Positions 44,442 through 53,230 of a stretch of 64,000 nucleotides of DNA are shown here, piece after piece (position 1 is the stretch's first letter; each line of letters starts with the position of its first letter). The stretch is taken from positions 62,001 through 126,000 of the forward strand of contig JARSSH010000021.1 of the NCBI GenBank assembly GCA_029624815.1. The letters are read 5' to 3'. Source of the stretch: Candidatus Competibacter sp. (lineage in GTDB: Bacteria > Pseudomonadota > Gammaproteobacteria > Competibacterales > Competibacteraceae). The notes beneath the pieces were generated by a model. It was given only the letters and a program-made list of their open reading frames with translations. It ran no database searches and was not told where the DNA came from. A program made the translations under genes and the position numbers.

Positions 44442-45311
44442 TTACTCCCTTGCCGGCAGGCGTCGAAAGCGCCGCCGTTCGCCGCGCCGTCGCCGCCAGG
44501 CCAGCCACAGCTTGCGCAGCGGCGTCAGGCTGATACGTTGCTCCAGCAGCCGATAACCGTCCTCGGCGATTTCCGCCAGCAGCGCCATCGCCAGTTCCAG
44601 ACGAATCAACAGGGAACACTGGTCCAGGCGGTCCACATCCGGTAGATAGTCCAGCGCCCGGCGGTGGTGCTCCTGGATCCGCTCGGCCTGGAAAGCGAAC
44701 AGTTGTCGGACCCGGTCCGTGGTTTGCGCGGCCAGCAAGTCGCCCGGATGAGTACCGAACCGACGCATTTCAGCCTCGGGTAAATAAAAACGACCGTGTT
44801 GGGCATGGATGCGCACATCGTGGAGCTGCTCGAACAGCAACAGCGCCGCGCCGGCCTCATGCGCGAAACGGGGGGTGGCGCGCCGGTCGCGATAGCCCGC
44901 CACTTCGGCGCTCAGCAGCGCCACCATGCTACCGCGACGGTGGAGGTAGAGCGCGATCTCGTTGAACGTGGGGTAGGCGTCGTAGTCGAGATCCATGGCG
45001 ACCCCGTCGAGGATTTCCCTGAAATATTCCTCGGGCAGGTTAAAGAGGCGTAAGTGCGGTCGCAGGGCGTGCGTGACCGGGTGCCGCGATTCACCGACGA
45101 ACAGTCTGTCCAATTCGGCGCGCCACCAGTTCAGTTTGGTCCGGGCAACGCCCGAGTCCCGGCACTCCACAACTATTTGCGCGGTTTCCAGATAAAAAGC
45201 CTGGATCGCGCACAAGGCTTGACGCCGTGCGAGCGGTAAACCGAGTAGACTGTAGCGGAAATCCGAGCCCTGTGGGGCGGCCAGGTTATGACAGTAATCT
45301 TCCGGGGTCAT
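44442..45311 (-). CDS. Squalene/phytoene synthase family protein with altered active site
   Basis: The 289-aa protein has the fold signature of trans-isoprenyl head-to-head synthases: ARTKLNWWRAEL, GVAMDLDYDAYPTF and GRFYLP. However, the first Asp-rich motif (normally DDxxD-like in the helix near residue 45) reads ETAQIVVE. The second (normally DxxxD) reads DVRIHAQH. Without these Mg-diphosphate ligands, ordinary squalene or phytoene synthesis is doubtful. The Arg-rich C-terminus could favour membrane or nucleic-acid contact. Precise function unknown. Confidence 0.8.
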   Translation of the reverse strand: MTPEDYCHNLAAPQGSDFRYSLLGLPLARRQALCAIQAFYLETAQIVVECRDSGVARTKLNWWRAELDRLFVGESRHPVTHALRPHLRLFNLPEEYFREILDGVAMDLDYDAYPTFNEIALYLHRRGSMVALLSAEVAGYRDRRATPRFAHEAGAALLLFEQLHDVRIHAQHGRFYLPEAEMRRFGTHPGDLLAAQTTDRVRQLFAFQAERIQEHHRRALDYLPDVDRLDQCSLLIRLELAMALLAEIAEDGYRLLEQRISLTPLRKLWLAWRRRRGERRRFRRLPARE

Positions 45312-45333
45312 GGCGAGGGTTGCTTGCCTTTAA

Positions 45334-45349
45334 TGGCATGAATTTTGCT
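45334..45349 (+). promoter_or_regulatory. Sigma-54 (-24/-12) promoter
   Basis: TGGCATGAATTTTGCT matches the sigma-54 consensus TGGCAC-N5-TTGCW, with one change (T for C at the sixth base) and exact spacing. It lies 39 bases upstream of the ATG of the 57-aa gene, which fits a start of transcription near 45360. Confidence 0.65.
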
Positions 45350-45388
45350 AAAAACATTTCGTCGTTTTCACAGGGCAGGAGGCTTGCC

Positions 45389-45562
45389 ATGATGACCATG
45401 CGTGATATCAACAAACTTCGTGAATCCGAACAGGCCGTGACGCGTGCGTCCTATCGATACTATCGCGCCGTGTTGCAAGGGGCGTCCGATGCAAGGCGTC
45501 AGCACTTGCGCGGCCTGTGGATGGTCGAATTGCAGCGCCGCTGGCCGGATATTTGGAAATGA
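45389..45562 (+). CDS. Small 57-aa hypothetical protein behind a sigma-54 promoter
   Basis: ATG 45389 follows a strong AGGAGG site at 45377-45382. The product begins MMTMRDINKLRESEQ and ends ELQRRWPDIWK. It is highly charged, helical in appearance, and has paired Trp-rich segments at the C-terminus (LRGLWMVELQRRW). It has no membrane helix or known motif. The sigma-54 site just upstream and the good ribosome site indicate that it is real. It is divergent from the synthase-like gene. Confidence 0.75.
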   Translation: MMTMRDINKLRESEQAVTRASYRYYRAVLQGASDARRQHLRGLWMVELQRRWPDIWK

Positions 45563-45632
45563 TGAACGCTGCCGGGCTCCAAAGTTCTCCGCCGCATTCC
45601 CGCAAGGGTTCGAGATCAAGGCGTGTCGGCGT

Positions 45633-46034
45633 TCATTCGCGATCCGGCAGTTCCCGCAGCAATTGTTGTTCGCCGGGCCGCAGCTTGCTGGAGCGAATGG
45701 TGGACAGCGAACCGTCTTCTTCCTTGAGTTCCCTGATTTCAGTATCGGAGGGCGGTCGGGCGCCATAGTGCACCGCGCCTTCGGTATCGGTCCAGGTGTA
45801 AATCCGTTCGGTGGGTTGAACGGAAACAGGACTGGCGTTGAGCAGAACCGGTTGCGCGGCCTGACCCTCGGGTGGGTGGCTACCGTAATGCACGCGGCCG
45901 GCGGCGTCCTTCCAAGTGTAGACCTCCCCCTCGGCCAGCACGACCCGGACGGGTTGCCACAGCAGCGACAAACCCAGCAGAACCCACGACCCCTGTCTGC
46001 TCGCGATCGGTATGATTTTGATCCGACTGAACAT
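45633..46034 (-). CDS. Secreted protein with two DUF4124 motifs
   Basis: The 133-aa protein has a signal peptide (about 1-34) and two tandem DUF4124-type units, EVYTWKDAAGRVHYG (about 37-51) and RIYTWTDTEGAVHYG (about 77-91), each followed by a Pro-Pro pair. DUF4124 proteins are small periplasmic or envelope proteins without a defined role. ATG 46034 follows a GAGGAGA site. It is divergent from the acetyltransferase gene. Confidence 0.85.
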   Translation of the reverse strand: MFSRIKIIPIASRQGSWVLLGLSLLWQPVRVVLAEGEVYTWKDAAGRVHYGSHPPEGQAAQPVLLNASPVSVQPTERIYTWTDTEGAVHYGARPPSDTEIRELKEEDGSLSTIRSSKLRPGEQQLLRELPDRE

Positions 46035-46162
46035 GTTCGTCTCCTCGCTGAACAAATCGCAATGCTTCGGTCCGCCGGTCCCATGTTGTGGCGGCCACGG
46101 CCGGACATCGGCTAATCTTCCGCCTCTTTCGGCCACGGCCGCAACCCAGGGTGTCCACCCTC

Positions 46163-46765
46163 ATGTCCATATCGACCCTGCACGTTCAACGATTGTCCGG
46201 CAGCGCCATCGTCCCCCATCTTCCCGAACTGGCCCGGCTGCGCATCCATGTGTTTCGCGAGTTCCCCTATCTCTACCAGGGCAACGCGGCCTATGAGGAA
46301 AAATACCTGAAAATCTATGCGGGCACGCCGGATAGCGTGCTGGTGCTGGTTCAAGACGAGGAGCGGGTGGCGGGCGCATCCAGTGGTCTGCCGCTGGCGG
46401 CCGAACCGCCGTGGGTGATCGAACCGTTCCTGGCGCTCGGCCATGATCCGCGGCGGATTTTCTATTACGGCGAGTCGGTGCTGCTGCCCGAATACCGGGG
46501 CCAGGGGCTGGGAAAACGGTTTTTCGAGGAGCGGGAAGCGCATGTGCGCGGTTTGGGGCGCTTCGACCTCATCTGCTTCTGCGCGGTGGAACGACCCACC
46601 GACCATCCGCGACGGCCGGCGGGATACAGGCCGTTGGATACGCTCTGGAACCGGTACGGCTTTGTCAAGCATCCGGAATTGCGAGCCACCTTTTCGTGGC
46701 GGGATTTGGACGAGGACGCCGAATCCCCCAAATCGATGGTGTTCTGGCTGAAGCGCCTGGCCTGA
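46163..46765 (+). CDS. GNAT family N-acetyltransferase
   Basis: The 200-aa protein has the GNAT acetyl-CoA-binding motif GESVLLPEYRGQGLGKRFFEERE (centred on residues about 106-120) and a C-terminal strand region typical of the fold. The N-terminal part (REFPYLYQGNAAYEEKYLKIY) is shared with a group of uncharacterised acetyltransferases. Substrate unknown. ATG 46163 is chosen because the upstream reading is Arg-rich and overlaps the divergent promoter region. It converges with the trpB-like gene. Confidence 0.85.
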   Translation: MSISTLHVQRLSGSAIVPHLPELARLRIHVFREFPYLYQGNAAYEEKYLKIYAGTPDSVLVLVQDEERVAGASSGLPLAAEPPWVIEPFLALGHDPRRIFYYGESVLLPEYRGQGLGKRFFEEREAHVRGLGRFDLICFCAVERPTDHPRRPAGYRPLDTLWNRYGFVKHPELRATFSWRDLDEDAESPKSMVFWLKRLA

Positions 46766-46830
46766 TTCCAGTGTCGCCGCCGGCTCCGATACCCCTTGGC
46801 GCACACTCAATTCTCAACGGCGGGGCGGGT

Positions 46831-48198
46831 TCAAACCGCTGCCACCGACGGCAGGCCGGACAGCGCCATCGCCAGTTCGGCTTCATCGTATTCCTGGTCG
46901 CGCAGCTTGCCGGCGAAGTAGTCCATATAGGCCTGCATGTCGAAGTGGCCGTGGCCGCAGAGGTTGAACAGGATCGCCCGGCTGACGCCTTCCTCCTTGC
47001 AGCGCAGCGCCTCGTCGATCGCACCCTTGACCGCGTGGTTGGCCTCCGGAGCCGGCAGGATGCCCTCGGCGCGGGCGAACAGCACGCCGGCTTCGAAGCA
47101 GCCGATCTGGTGATAGGCGCGAGCCTCGATCAGACCCAGTTCCTTGACGTGGCTGACCAGCGGCGCCATGCCGTGATAGCGCAGGCCGCCAGCGTGGAAG
47201 CCGGGCGGGGTGAAGGTCGAGCCCAAAGTGTGCATCTTGGTCAGCGGGGTCAGATGGGCGGTGTCGCCGAAATCGTAGGCGTAGGGGCCGCGGGTCAGCG
47301 TGGGACAGGCCGCCGGCTCGACGGCGACAACGCGGACCTTCCGGCCGCCGCGCAACTGTGCGCCCAGAAACGGGAAGGCGATGCCGGCGAAGTTGGAGCC
47401 GCCGCCGGTGCAACCGACGATGACATCGGGATAGTCGTCGGCCATTTCCAGTTGTTCCAGGGCTTCCAGGCCGACCACGGTCTGATGCAGCAACACATGG
47501 TTCAGCACCGAGCCCAGCGCGTATTTGGTGTCGTCGCGTTGCGCGGCGACTTCCACCGCTTCGGAAATCGCGATGCCCAGACTGCCGGGGTGATCCGCCC
47601 GCCGGGCCAGAATCGCCCGGCCGGATGCGGTTTCCTCGGACGGCGAGGCCACGCAGCGCGCCCCGTAGGTTTCCATCAGCGCCCGCCGATAGGGTTTTTG
47701 GTTGTACGAAACCCGCACCATGAATACCTGCACATCGATGCCGAACAGCGCACCGGCGAAGGCCAGCGAGGAACCCCATTGCCCGGCGCCGGTTTCGGTG
47801 GCGATGCGCGCGATCCCGGCTTCCTTGTTATAGAACGCCTGGGCCACGGCGGTGTTGGGTTTGTGGCTGCCGGCCGGGCTGACGCCCTCATATTTGTAGT
47901 AGATGCGCGCTGGGGTGCCGAGCGCCTGTTCCAGCCGGCGGGCGCGGTACAACGGGCTGGGCCGCCATTGCCGGTAGATGTCCCGCACCGGTCGCGGGAT
48001 TTCGATGTCCCGTTCGATGGCGACTTCCTGCTGGATCAACGCCATGGGAAACAGTGGCGCCAGATCCTCCGGGCCGATCGGTTGCAAAGTGCCGGGATGC
48101 AGCACCGGCGGCGGCGGCGCCGGCAGATCGGCGACCAGGTTATACCAGGATTTGGGTATCCGGCTCTCGTCGAGCAGGTATTTGACGGGTTCGCTCAT
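46831..48198 (-). CDS. TrpB2-type tryptophan synthase beta-like enzyme
   Basis: The 455-aa PLP enzyme has the cofactor Lys113 in GSHKPNTA and the phosphate-binding loop [10 protein letters not shown]. Its long N-terminal extension and sequence are those of the TrpB2 group, not the TrpB that pairs with TrpA. TrpB2 enzymes condense indole with serine or phosphoserine and may rescue free indole. No trpA or other trp gene is near. It lies after the terminator of the ter operon on the same strand. Confidence 0.92.
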   Translation of the reverse strand: MSEPVKYLLDESRIPKSWYNLVADLPAPPPPVLHPGTLQPIGPEDLAPLFPMALIQQEVAIERDIEIPRPVRDIYRQWRPSPLYRARRLEQALGTPARIYYKYEGVSPAGSHKPNTAVAQAFYNKEAGIARIATETGAGQWGSSLAFAGALFGIDVQVFMVRVSYNQKPYRRALMETYGARCVASPSEETASGRAILARRADHPGSLGIAISEAVEVAAQRDDTKYALGSVLNHVLLHQTVVGLEALEQLEMADDYPDVIVGCTGGGSNFAGIAFPFLGAQLRGGRKVRVVAVEPAACPTLTRGPYAYDFGDTAHLTPLTKMHTLGSTFTPPGFHAGGLRYHGMAPLVSHVKELGLIEARAYHQIGCFEAGVLFARAEGILPAPEANHAVKGAIDEALRCKEEGVSRAILFNLCGHGHFDMQAYMDYFAGKLRDQEYDEAELAMALSGLPSVAAV

Positions 48199-48218
48199 GG
48201 AGTTCTCTAGTTTGTCCG

Positions 48219-48253
48219 GAAAAACAAAAGGCCCGCCGGTGCGTCGGCGGGCC
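48219..48253 (-). terminator. Rho-independent terminator after terE
   Basis: On the minus strand GGCCCGCCG and CGGCGGGCC form a perfect 9-base stem with a 6-base loop (48230-48253), followed by TTTTGTTTTT. It ends the ter operon and separates it from the trpB2 gene, whose start lies 21 bases beyond. Confidence 0.85.
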
Positions 48254-48290
48254 GTATGTGGCCAGTGCGGCGCGCGAAGCGCCATTGATT

Positions 48291-48869
48291 TTAACCGAGA
48301 TTAACGCCGAAATCGCGGGCGACCGCCGCCAGTCCGCCAGCGTAGCCCTGGCCGATGGCCTTGAATTTCCACTCGTCGTTGTTACGGTAAAGCTCGCCGA
48401 AGATCATCGCCGTTTCGGTCGAGGCGTCCTCGGACAGGTCGTAGCGGGCGATTTCCTGGTCGCCGTCGGCGTTCAGCGCCCGAATATAGGCATCGCTGAC
48501 CTGGCCGAAATTCTGCTTGCGCGCCTCGGCGTCGTGAATGGTGACCACGAACGCCACCTTGGCGGCGTTGGGAGTCATCAGGCCCAGATCGATTTCGATG
48601 ACTTCGTCGTCGCCTTCGCCCTCGCCGGTGCGGTTATCGCCCTTGTGGGAGACCGCGCCCGACGGGTCCGTGGCATTGTTGTAAAACACGAAATGCTGGT
48701 CGCTGAGCACCTTGCCCCCGTTGTCCAGCACGAAGGCGGAGGCGTCCAGGTCGAAATCGACGCCGTCGGTCTTGCGCGCATTCCAGCCCAGGCCGAAGCG
48801 TATCTTCTTCAGGCCGGGTGCTTGCTTGCTCAGCGAAACGTTGCCGCCTTTTTGCAGGGATACAGCCAT
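48291..48869 (-). CDS. terE: TerD-family stress protein (terE position)
   Basis: The 192-aa protein has the TerD fold signature: [19 protein letters not shown] at the start, [11 protein letters not shown] and [12 protein letters not shown] with the acidic Ca-binding residues, and [25 protein letters not shown]. TerD proteins bind calcium and are linked to tellurite and phage resistance. It is the last gene of the ter operon and very similar to the next one upstream, so the two arose by duplication. Confidence 0.93.
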   Translation of the reverse strand: MAVSLQKGGNVSLSKQAPGLKKIRFGLGWNARKTDGVDFDLDASAFVLDNGGKVLSDQHFVFYNNATDPSGAVSHKGDNRTGEGEGDDEVIEIDLGLMTPNAAKVAFVVTIHDAEARKQNFGQVSDAYIRALNADGDQEIARYDLSEDASTETAMIFGELYRNNDEWKFKAIGQGYAGGLAAVARDFGVNLG

Positions 48870-48935
48870 CTCTTCAATCTCCTCTGTGTTGAGTACCCCC
48901 TCCTTGACGAGGGAGGAGTGACGCGAAACGCCGGC

Positions 48936-49511
48936 TTAGATATTGATGCCGTATTGACGACACATCGCCGATAACCCACCGGCGTAGCCCTGGCCGACGG
49001 CGGTAAAGCGCCACTCGCCGCTGTGCCGATAAAGTTCGCCGAAGATCATTGCCGTTTCGGTCGAGGCATCCTCGGCCAGATCGTAGCGGGCGACTTCGTT
49101 GTTGGATTCGGCGTTGACCACGCGGATATAGGCGTTGCCGACTTGGCCGAAACTCTGCCGGCGCTGCTCGGCTTCGTGGATGGTGACGGTGAAGGCGATT
49201 TTCTGTACGTCCGCCGGCACGCGCGCCAGATCCACCATGATGACTTCGTCGTCGCCTTCGCCGGCGCCGGTGAGGTTGTCGCCGGTGTGCTGCACCGAAC
49301 CGCAAGCGGACTTCAGTTGATTATAGAAAATGAAATCGGCGTCCGAGCGGACCTTGCCGTCGGCGCCCAGCAGGAACGCCGAGGCGTCCAGGTCGAAAGC
49401 GGCGCCGTCGGTGGCGCGGGGATCCCAGCCCAAACCGATCAGCGCTTTCTTGAGGTCCGGCGCCTCCTTGCTCAGGGACAGCCGGCCGCCTTTGTTCAGG
49501 GAAATAGCCAT
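48936..49511 (-). CDS. terD: Tellurium resistance protein TerD
   Basis: The 191-aa TerD domain protein has the same landmarks as its neighbour ([44 protein letters not shown]). ATG 49511 gives the normal N-terminus [18 protein letters not shown]; the longer reading to 49598 adds unrelated residues. It stands between terC and terE as in the classical terZABCDE order. Confidence 0.94.
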   Translation of the reverse strand: MAISLNKGGRLSLSKEAPDLKKALIGLGWDPRATDGAAFDLDASAFLLGADGKVRSDADFIFYNQLKSACGSVQHTGDNLTGAGEGDDEVIMVDLARVPADVQKIAFTVTIHEAEQRRQSFGQVGNAYIRVVNAESNNEVARYDLAEDASTETAMIFGELYRHSGEWRFTAVGQGYAGGLSAMCRQYGINI

Positions 49512-49634
49512 ATGTCGATCCTCCCCTATATTTGCCGTATATGCGCGCCATCGATGGATGGCGGGCGTTGCCTTGACCCGCGCCGGGCCGAAATCCATCG
49601 TTCCTCGGCGCGCGGATCGTGGATGAAGTCCGGC

Positions 49635-50696
49635 CTATTCCCCGCCGGGCTGGATTTTTTCCGGTTGGACCGCGCCCGCCGGTTCGTCCTCGTCCTTGCC
49701 GGGCCACAGCAGCGAGGTGATCACGCCCACCGCCAGGGTGCCGAGAATGATCATCAGGCTCAGGTTGGCGGAAATCTCCCAACCCGGCCACTGGAAGATA
49801 TGGTTGGCGGCTTGCAAGGCGAGCTTGAAGGCGATGAAGAACAGCAGCGCCGCCACCGCCTTGTCCAGATGCACCAGATACTTCTGCGCCGCCGCCAGCA
49901 CGAAGTACAGCGAGCGCAAGCCAAGAATGGCGAAGATCACCGCCGAATAGACCAGCAGCGGCTCGCGGGTCACGGCGATCACCGCCGGCACCGAATCGAA
50001 GGCGAAAATGATATCCGACACCTCGATGCAGACCAGGCACAGCAGCATCGGCGTGGCGTACACCGTCGCCTCGCGGGCGACCGCCACGCTGGGATCCTGT
50101 TGCGCCATGGTTTGCACATGACCATGGCTGACGGTGAAGTGGTGGCCATGCAGGCGGGGAAAGATCGGCACCAGCTTCTGGGTCAAGCGCACCGACCAGT
50201 GATCGGAATAGTCCTCGATTTCCTCGTCCTCGCCGACGCCGGCCAGCATCTTCCAGCCGGTCCAGGCCACGATGGCGGCGAACACGAATTCGATCCAGGT
50301 GCTCAGCCCGAACAGGCTGGTGCCGAAGGCGATGAAGATCATGCGAAACACCACCGCCCCCAGAATGCCGAAATAGAGAATTCGATGCTGCAACGCCCCC
50401 TTGATGCCGAAGGAAGCGAAGATGGCGACGAACACCATCAGATTATCCACCGACAGCGATTTTTCCAGAATGTAACCGGCCAAGAACAGGTCGGCGAATT
50501 CGTTGCCATGATGGATCTTGAGATAGAAGAAAAAGGCGATGGCCAGGGCGATCCAGAACAGCGACCAGGCCACGGCGTTGGGGATGCTGATGTCCTCGCT
50601 GTCCTTGTGCAGCCGCAGATCCAGCCAGACCGAGAAGCTGACCACCGCCGCGAAGAGGGCGATGGTTTCCAGCGGAAAACCGAGATGATGTTCCAT
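49635..50696 (-). CDS. terC: TerC family integral membrane protein
   Basis: The 353-aa protein has about nine hydrophobic segments and the TerC hallmarks EKSLSVDNLMVFV and the later EVSDIIFAFDSVPAV, with conserved membrane acidic residues thought to bind metal. A cytoplasmic His-rich loop lies in the middle (LHGHHFTVSHGH, about 185-196). TerC is the membrane centre of the Ter complex and related proteins export manganese. It follows terB by 13 bases. Confidence 0.95.
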   Translation of the reverse strand: MEHHLGFPLETIALFAAVVSFSVWLDLRLHKDSEDISIPNAVAWSLFWIALAIAFFFYLKIHHGNEFADLFLAGYILEKSLSVDNLMVFVAIFASFGIKGALQHRILYFGILGAVVFRMIFIAFGTSLFGLSTWIEFVFAAIVAWTGWKMLAGVGEDEEIEDYSDHWSVRLTQKLVPIFPRLHGHHFTVSHGHVQTMAQQDPSVAVAREATVYATPMLLCLVCIEVSDIIFAFDSVPAVIAVTREPLLVYSAVIFAILGLRSLYFVLAAAQKYLVHLDKAVAALLFFIAFKLALQAANHIFQWPGWEISANLSLMIILGTLAVGVITSLLWPGKDEDEPAGAVQPEKIQPGGE

Positions 50697-50709
50697 GATG
50701 CTCCGCGGC

Positions 50710-51165
50710 TCAGACCAGGTCGAAGTCCTTGGGATTCAGATTCAGCTCGGCGCAAATCTTGCGGACAACGCCTTTCTCGTCGTCGTCGAAGTTGCCGTCG
50801 GCGGCGCCGATGGCGCAACAGACCCGCACCATCAGCCGTGCCTCGGCCTCCTTGTCCTTGAGCTTGGCGACCGCCTGCAACGCGCTGGCCTGGCCGATCT
50901 GATGATCGAATTCGAACTGCTTGGCGTACTTGTCGAAGATGGTGATCACCTCTTCGGTGCTGAACACCGACAGAACCTCGGAGTTACGCAGAAAGCCCAT
51001 CATCTTTTGTTTTTCCTCGGGCCGCACCACGCCGTCGGCGTTGGCCACCAGGGCGCAGCCGGCCACCACCGCTTCCAGAAAACTCTTGTTGCGCAGTTTG
51101 GTTACTTCGGATTTCAGATTGGCGGAGACTTCGCTGTAACGTTGCTTCAACCATTCGAGAGCCAT
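50710..51165 (-). CDS. terB: Tellurite resistance protein TerB
   Basis: The 151-aa all-helical protein shows the TerB signature (EAVVAGCALVANADGVVRPEEKQ, then a second GAADGNFDDDEKGVVRKI), two repeats with acidic metal-binding positions. TerB binds the inner face of the membrane and partners TerC and TerD. It sits between terA and terC. Confidence 0.95.
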   Translation of the reverse strand: MALEWLKQRYSEVSANLKSEVTKLRNKSFLEAVVAGCALVANADGVVRPEEKQKMMGFLRNSEVLSVFSTEEVITIFDKYAKQFEFDHQIGQASALQAVAKLKDKEAEARLMVRVCCAIGAADGNFDDDEKGVVRKICAELNLNPKDFDLV

Positions 51166-51210
51166 GAGTGGATTCCTCCAGGGTTTACGGGGATAAACGA
51201 CACGAACGGA

Positions 51211-52440
51211 TCAATCCTTGGACCCGGCGACCCAGCGCAGGCCGAAACTGTAAGCCTGATCCAGGAAGCGGTGATCCTGAAAATATTCGACCAGCTTCGT
51301 GACCTTGATGTTACCACCCTGGTTCTCCAGCATGGCCAGGGCGCACATGCGCTGGTCGTTGCGGTGGCTGTCAAGCCGGATTTCCAGCGTCGGCTGGCCG
51401 GGCGTTTGGATGGTCACCACGGCGTCGGTCTCCGACCAGTTGGGCACCCCCTCGTAGATCAGGGCAAACACGGCCACCCGCGCGATTTGGTCCCAGTGAT
51501 GGCCGTTGATGCGCAGGAACTCGCCCTGGGCGCTGGTGCCGCTGCGGTCGTCACCCATCAACTGGATATAGGGTGGCTGTTGCAGACTGCCGAAACTGTC
51601 GCCCAGCGCCTGCACCGCGCCGGCCCGACCGTCCCGCAACTGGAACAGACAGCCCAGGTCGAGGTCTATCTTGCGGCTGGTCAAGCGCCCGAAAAAACCC
51701 TTGCCGCCGCCGCCGCCTTGATGCCAGTTCAGGTTGACGACCAGCTCACCGAAGCCCTGACCGGTTTTTTCCAGGGAAATGCTGCTGCCTTTTTTCTCCA
51801 GCGTGATTTTTTCCAGCCGGATCGGCTTGGCCGGTGGCGCGGGTTGGGCAGCGGCCGGTGGCGTGGCCGGAGATGGCGACGGTGCGGCGCCAGCGCCCGA
51901 GTCGTCGGCCACATCCACGCCATACTGTTGGGCCAGCGGCCCTAGCCCGCCAACGAAACCCTGGCCCACCGCGCGGAACTTCCATTCGCCGCCGCGCCGA
52001 TACAACTCGCCAACGATGAGCGCGGTTTCCGGCATCATTTTGGTGGTCAGCGGAAAGACCGCCAGCGGCATCTGGTTGCCGGTGGCGCGAATTTCCGCCC
52101 GCACCTGGCTCAGTTGACCAAACGATTGGCCGCGCTGTTGCCCTTGATCAATGGTCAGGGCGATAACGATTCGTTCGATGGCCGCCGGCAACGCAGCGAA
52201 ATCGACGCTAAAAATCCGGCCATCGCTGGCACGCCGAATGCCGCCGCCGGTCAGCGTCGTCTGATTGTAGAAGATAAAATCGCCATCGCCGCGCACCTTG
52301 CCCTGCGCGCTTAGCGCGAAGGCGCTGGAGTCGATGGTCAACGGAGTGCTGGCCGGCTGCCAGTCGAGCGCGATCTCGACCGCAGCCGGCGCGGGGCTTT
52401 GTTGGGTGATGGAAAAGTTCTGGCCGGGCTGCAAATCCAT
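51211..52440 (-). CDS. terA: TerA-type protein: TerD domain plus TerA domain
   Basis: The 409-aa protein has an N-terminal TerD-like domain (about 1-185; DFIFYNQ, ETALIVGELYRRGGEWKFRAVGQGF). A linker of Pro and Ala follows (about 188-215), then a C-terminal TerA domain (about 216-409; ISLEKTGQGFGELVVNLNW, and LGCLFQLRDG). The first domain lacks part of the DDE calcium cluster seen in TerD and TerE. It follows terZ by 21 bases. Confidence 0.93.
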   Translation of the reverse strand: MDLQPGQNFSITQQSPAPAAVEIALDWQPASTPLTIDSSAFALSAQGKVRGDGDFIFYNQTTLTGGGIRRASDGRIFSVDFAALPAAIERIVIALTIDQGQQRGQSFGQLSQVRAEIRATGNQMPLAVFPLTTKMMPETALIVGELYRRGGEWKFRAVGQGFVGGLGPLAQQYGVDVADDSGAGAAPSPSPATPPAAAQPAPPAKPIRLEKITLEKKGSSISLEKTGQGFGELVVNLNWHQGGGGGKGFFGRLTSRKIDLDLGCLFQLRDGRAGAVQALGDSFGSLQQPPYIQLMGDDRSGTSAQGEFLRINGHHWDQIARVAVFALIYEGVPNWSETDAVVTIQTPGQPTLEIRLDSHRNDQRMCALAMLENQGGNIKVTKLVEYFQDHRFLDQAYSFGLRWVAGSKD

Positions 52441-52461
52441 GACGAAATCCCCCGATGGGTT

Positions 52462-53064
52462 TTACAGGTAGGGGCGAAGCGCCGGCAACAAATCGTGGAA
52501 GGTGCGGCCATCGGCCGGTTCGCCGATAGCCTGCATTTTCCAATCGTTATTGTGGCGATAAAGCTTGGTCATGATCAGGCCGGTATGTTGGCCGCCTTCC
52601 AGCGACAGATCGAAGCGGGCGATCTCGCCGTCGTTGGCTCCGTCCACCAACCGACAAAACGCGTTGGGAATACCGGTGAAATCCTCGCCACTGAAACTGT
52701 TGACCGTGAAGATCAGAGCCTGCACCGTCGCCGGCACCTGGTTCAGGTCGATGGCGATCCGCTCGTTCTCGGCGCCGGACTCCCCGCCGCCGGAGCGATC
52801 GTCGCCGCTGTGGCGGATGGAGCCACAACGGCTTTTCAGTTGTCTGAACCACACGGTATCCGCTAGATTGCCGCTGGCGTCGAACAACAGGCAGGATGCG
52901 TCCAGATCCACCGCCGTCTGGCGCTCGCCGGCGCCGAAACCCAGGAAGCCGCGAGTCTGGACTTGCTTCATGCCCCAGCCCAGGCCCATGACGACCCGGT
53001 TTAAGCCGCGTCCGGCCTCTTTCTCCAAACTGATGCGCTGGCCTTTTTGCAGATTGATGGCCAT
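52462..53064 (-). CDS. terZ: TerZ-type TerD-domain protein
   Basis: The 200-aa protein begins AINLQKGQRISLEKEAG, has VDLDASCLLFD and the acidic SGGGESGAENERIAIDL segment, and ends with a shortened C-terminal lobe. It heads the ter operon, as terZ does in the classical order. ATG 53064 is chosen over the frame start at 53232, which would overlap the divergent promoter. The 166-base gap to the Sel1 gene must hold both promoters. Confidence 0.92.
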   Translation of the reverse strand: MAINLQKGQRISLEKEAGRGLNRVVMGLGWGMKQVQTRGFLGFGAGERQTAVDLDASCLLFDASGNLADTVWFRQLKSRCGSIRHSGDDRSGGGESGAENERIAIDLNQVPATVQALIFTVNSFSGEDFTGIPNAFCRLVDGANDGEIARFDLSLEGGQHTGLIMTKLYRHNNDWKMQAIGEPADGRTFHDLLPALRPYL

Positions 53065-53230
53065 TCGGATTTCCTCGTTGCATTGTAGGGGTAACAGGCC
53101 AATGATGACCGTAAACCGTTTCAGGTCAAGTGTAGATGCCGATGGCGCGAACGAGTGGCCGTTCCAGACACTGCATTGAGATCGATCGCGGGAATTCCAG
53201 AGGATCCGAATAGTCCCGAAGGAGGTAGTC

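Noticed and set aside
46831-48198. Part of a trp operon
   Set aside because: The enzyme belongs to the TrpB2 group and no trpA, trpC or trpF gene is near.
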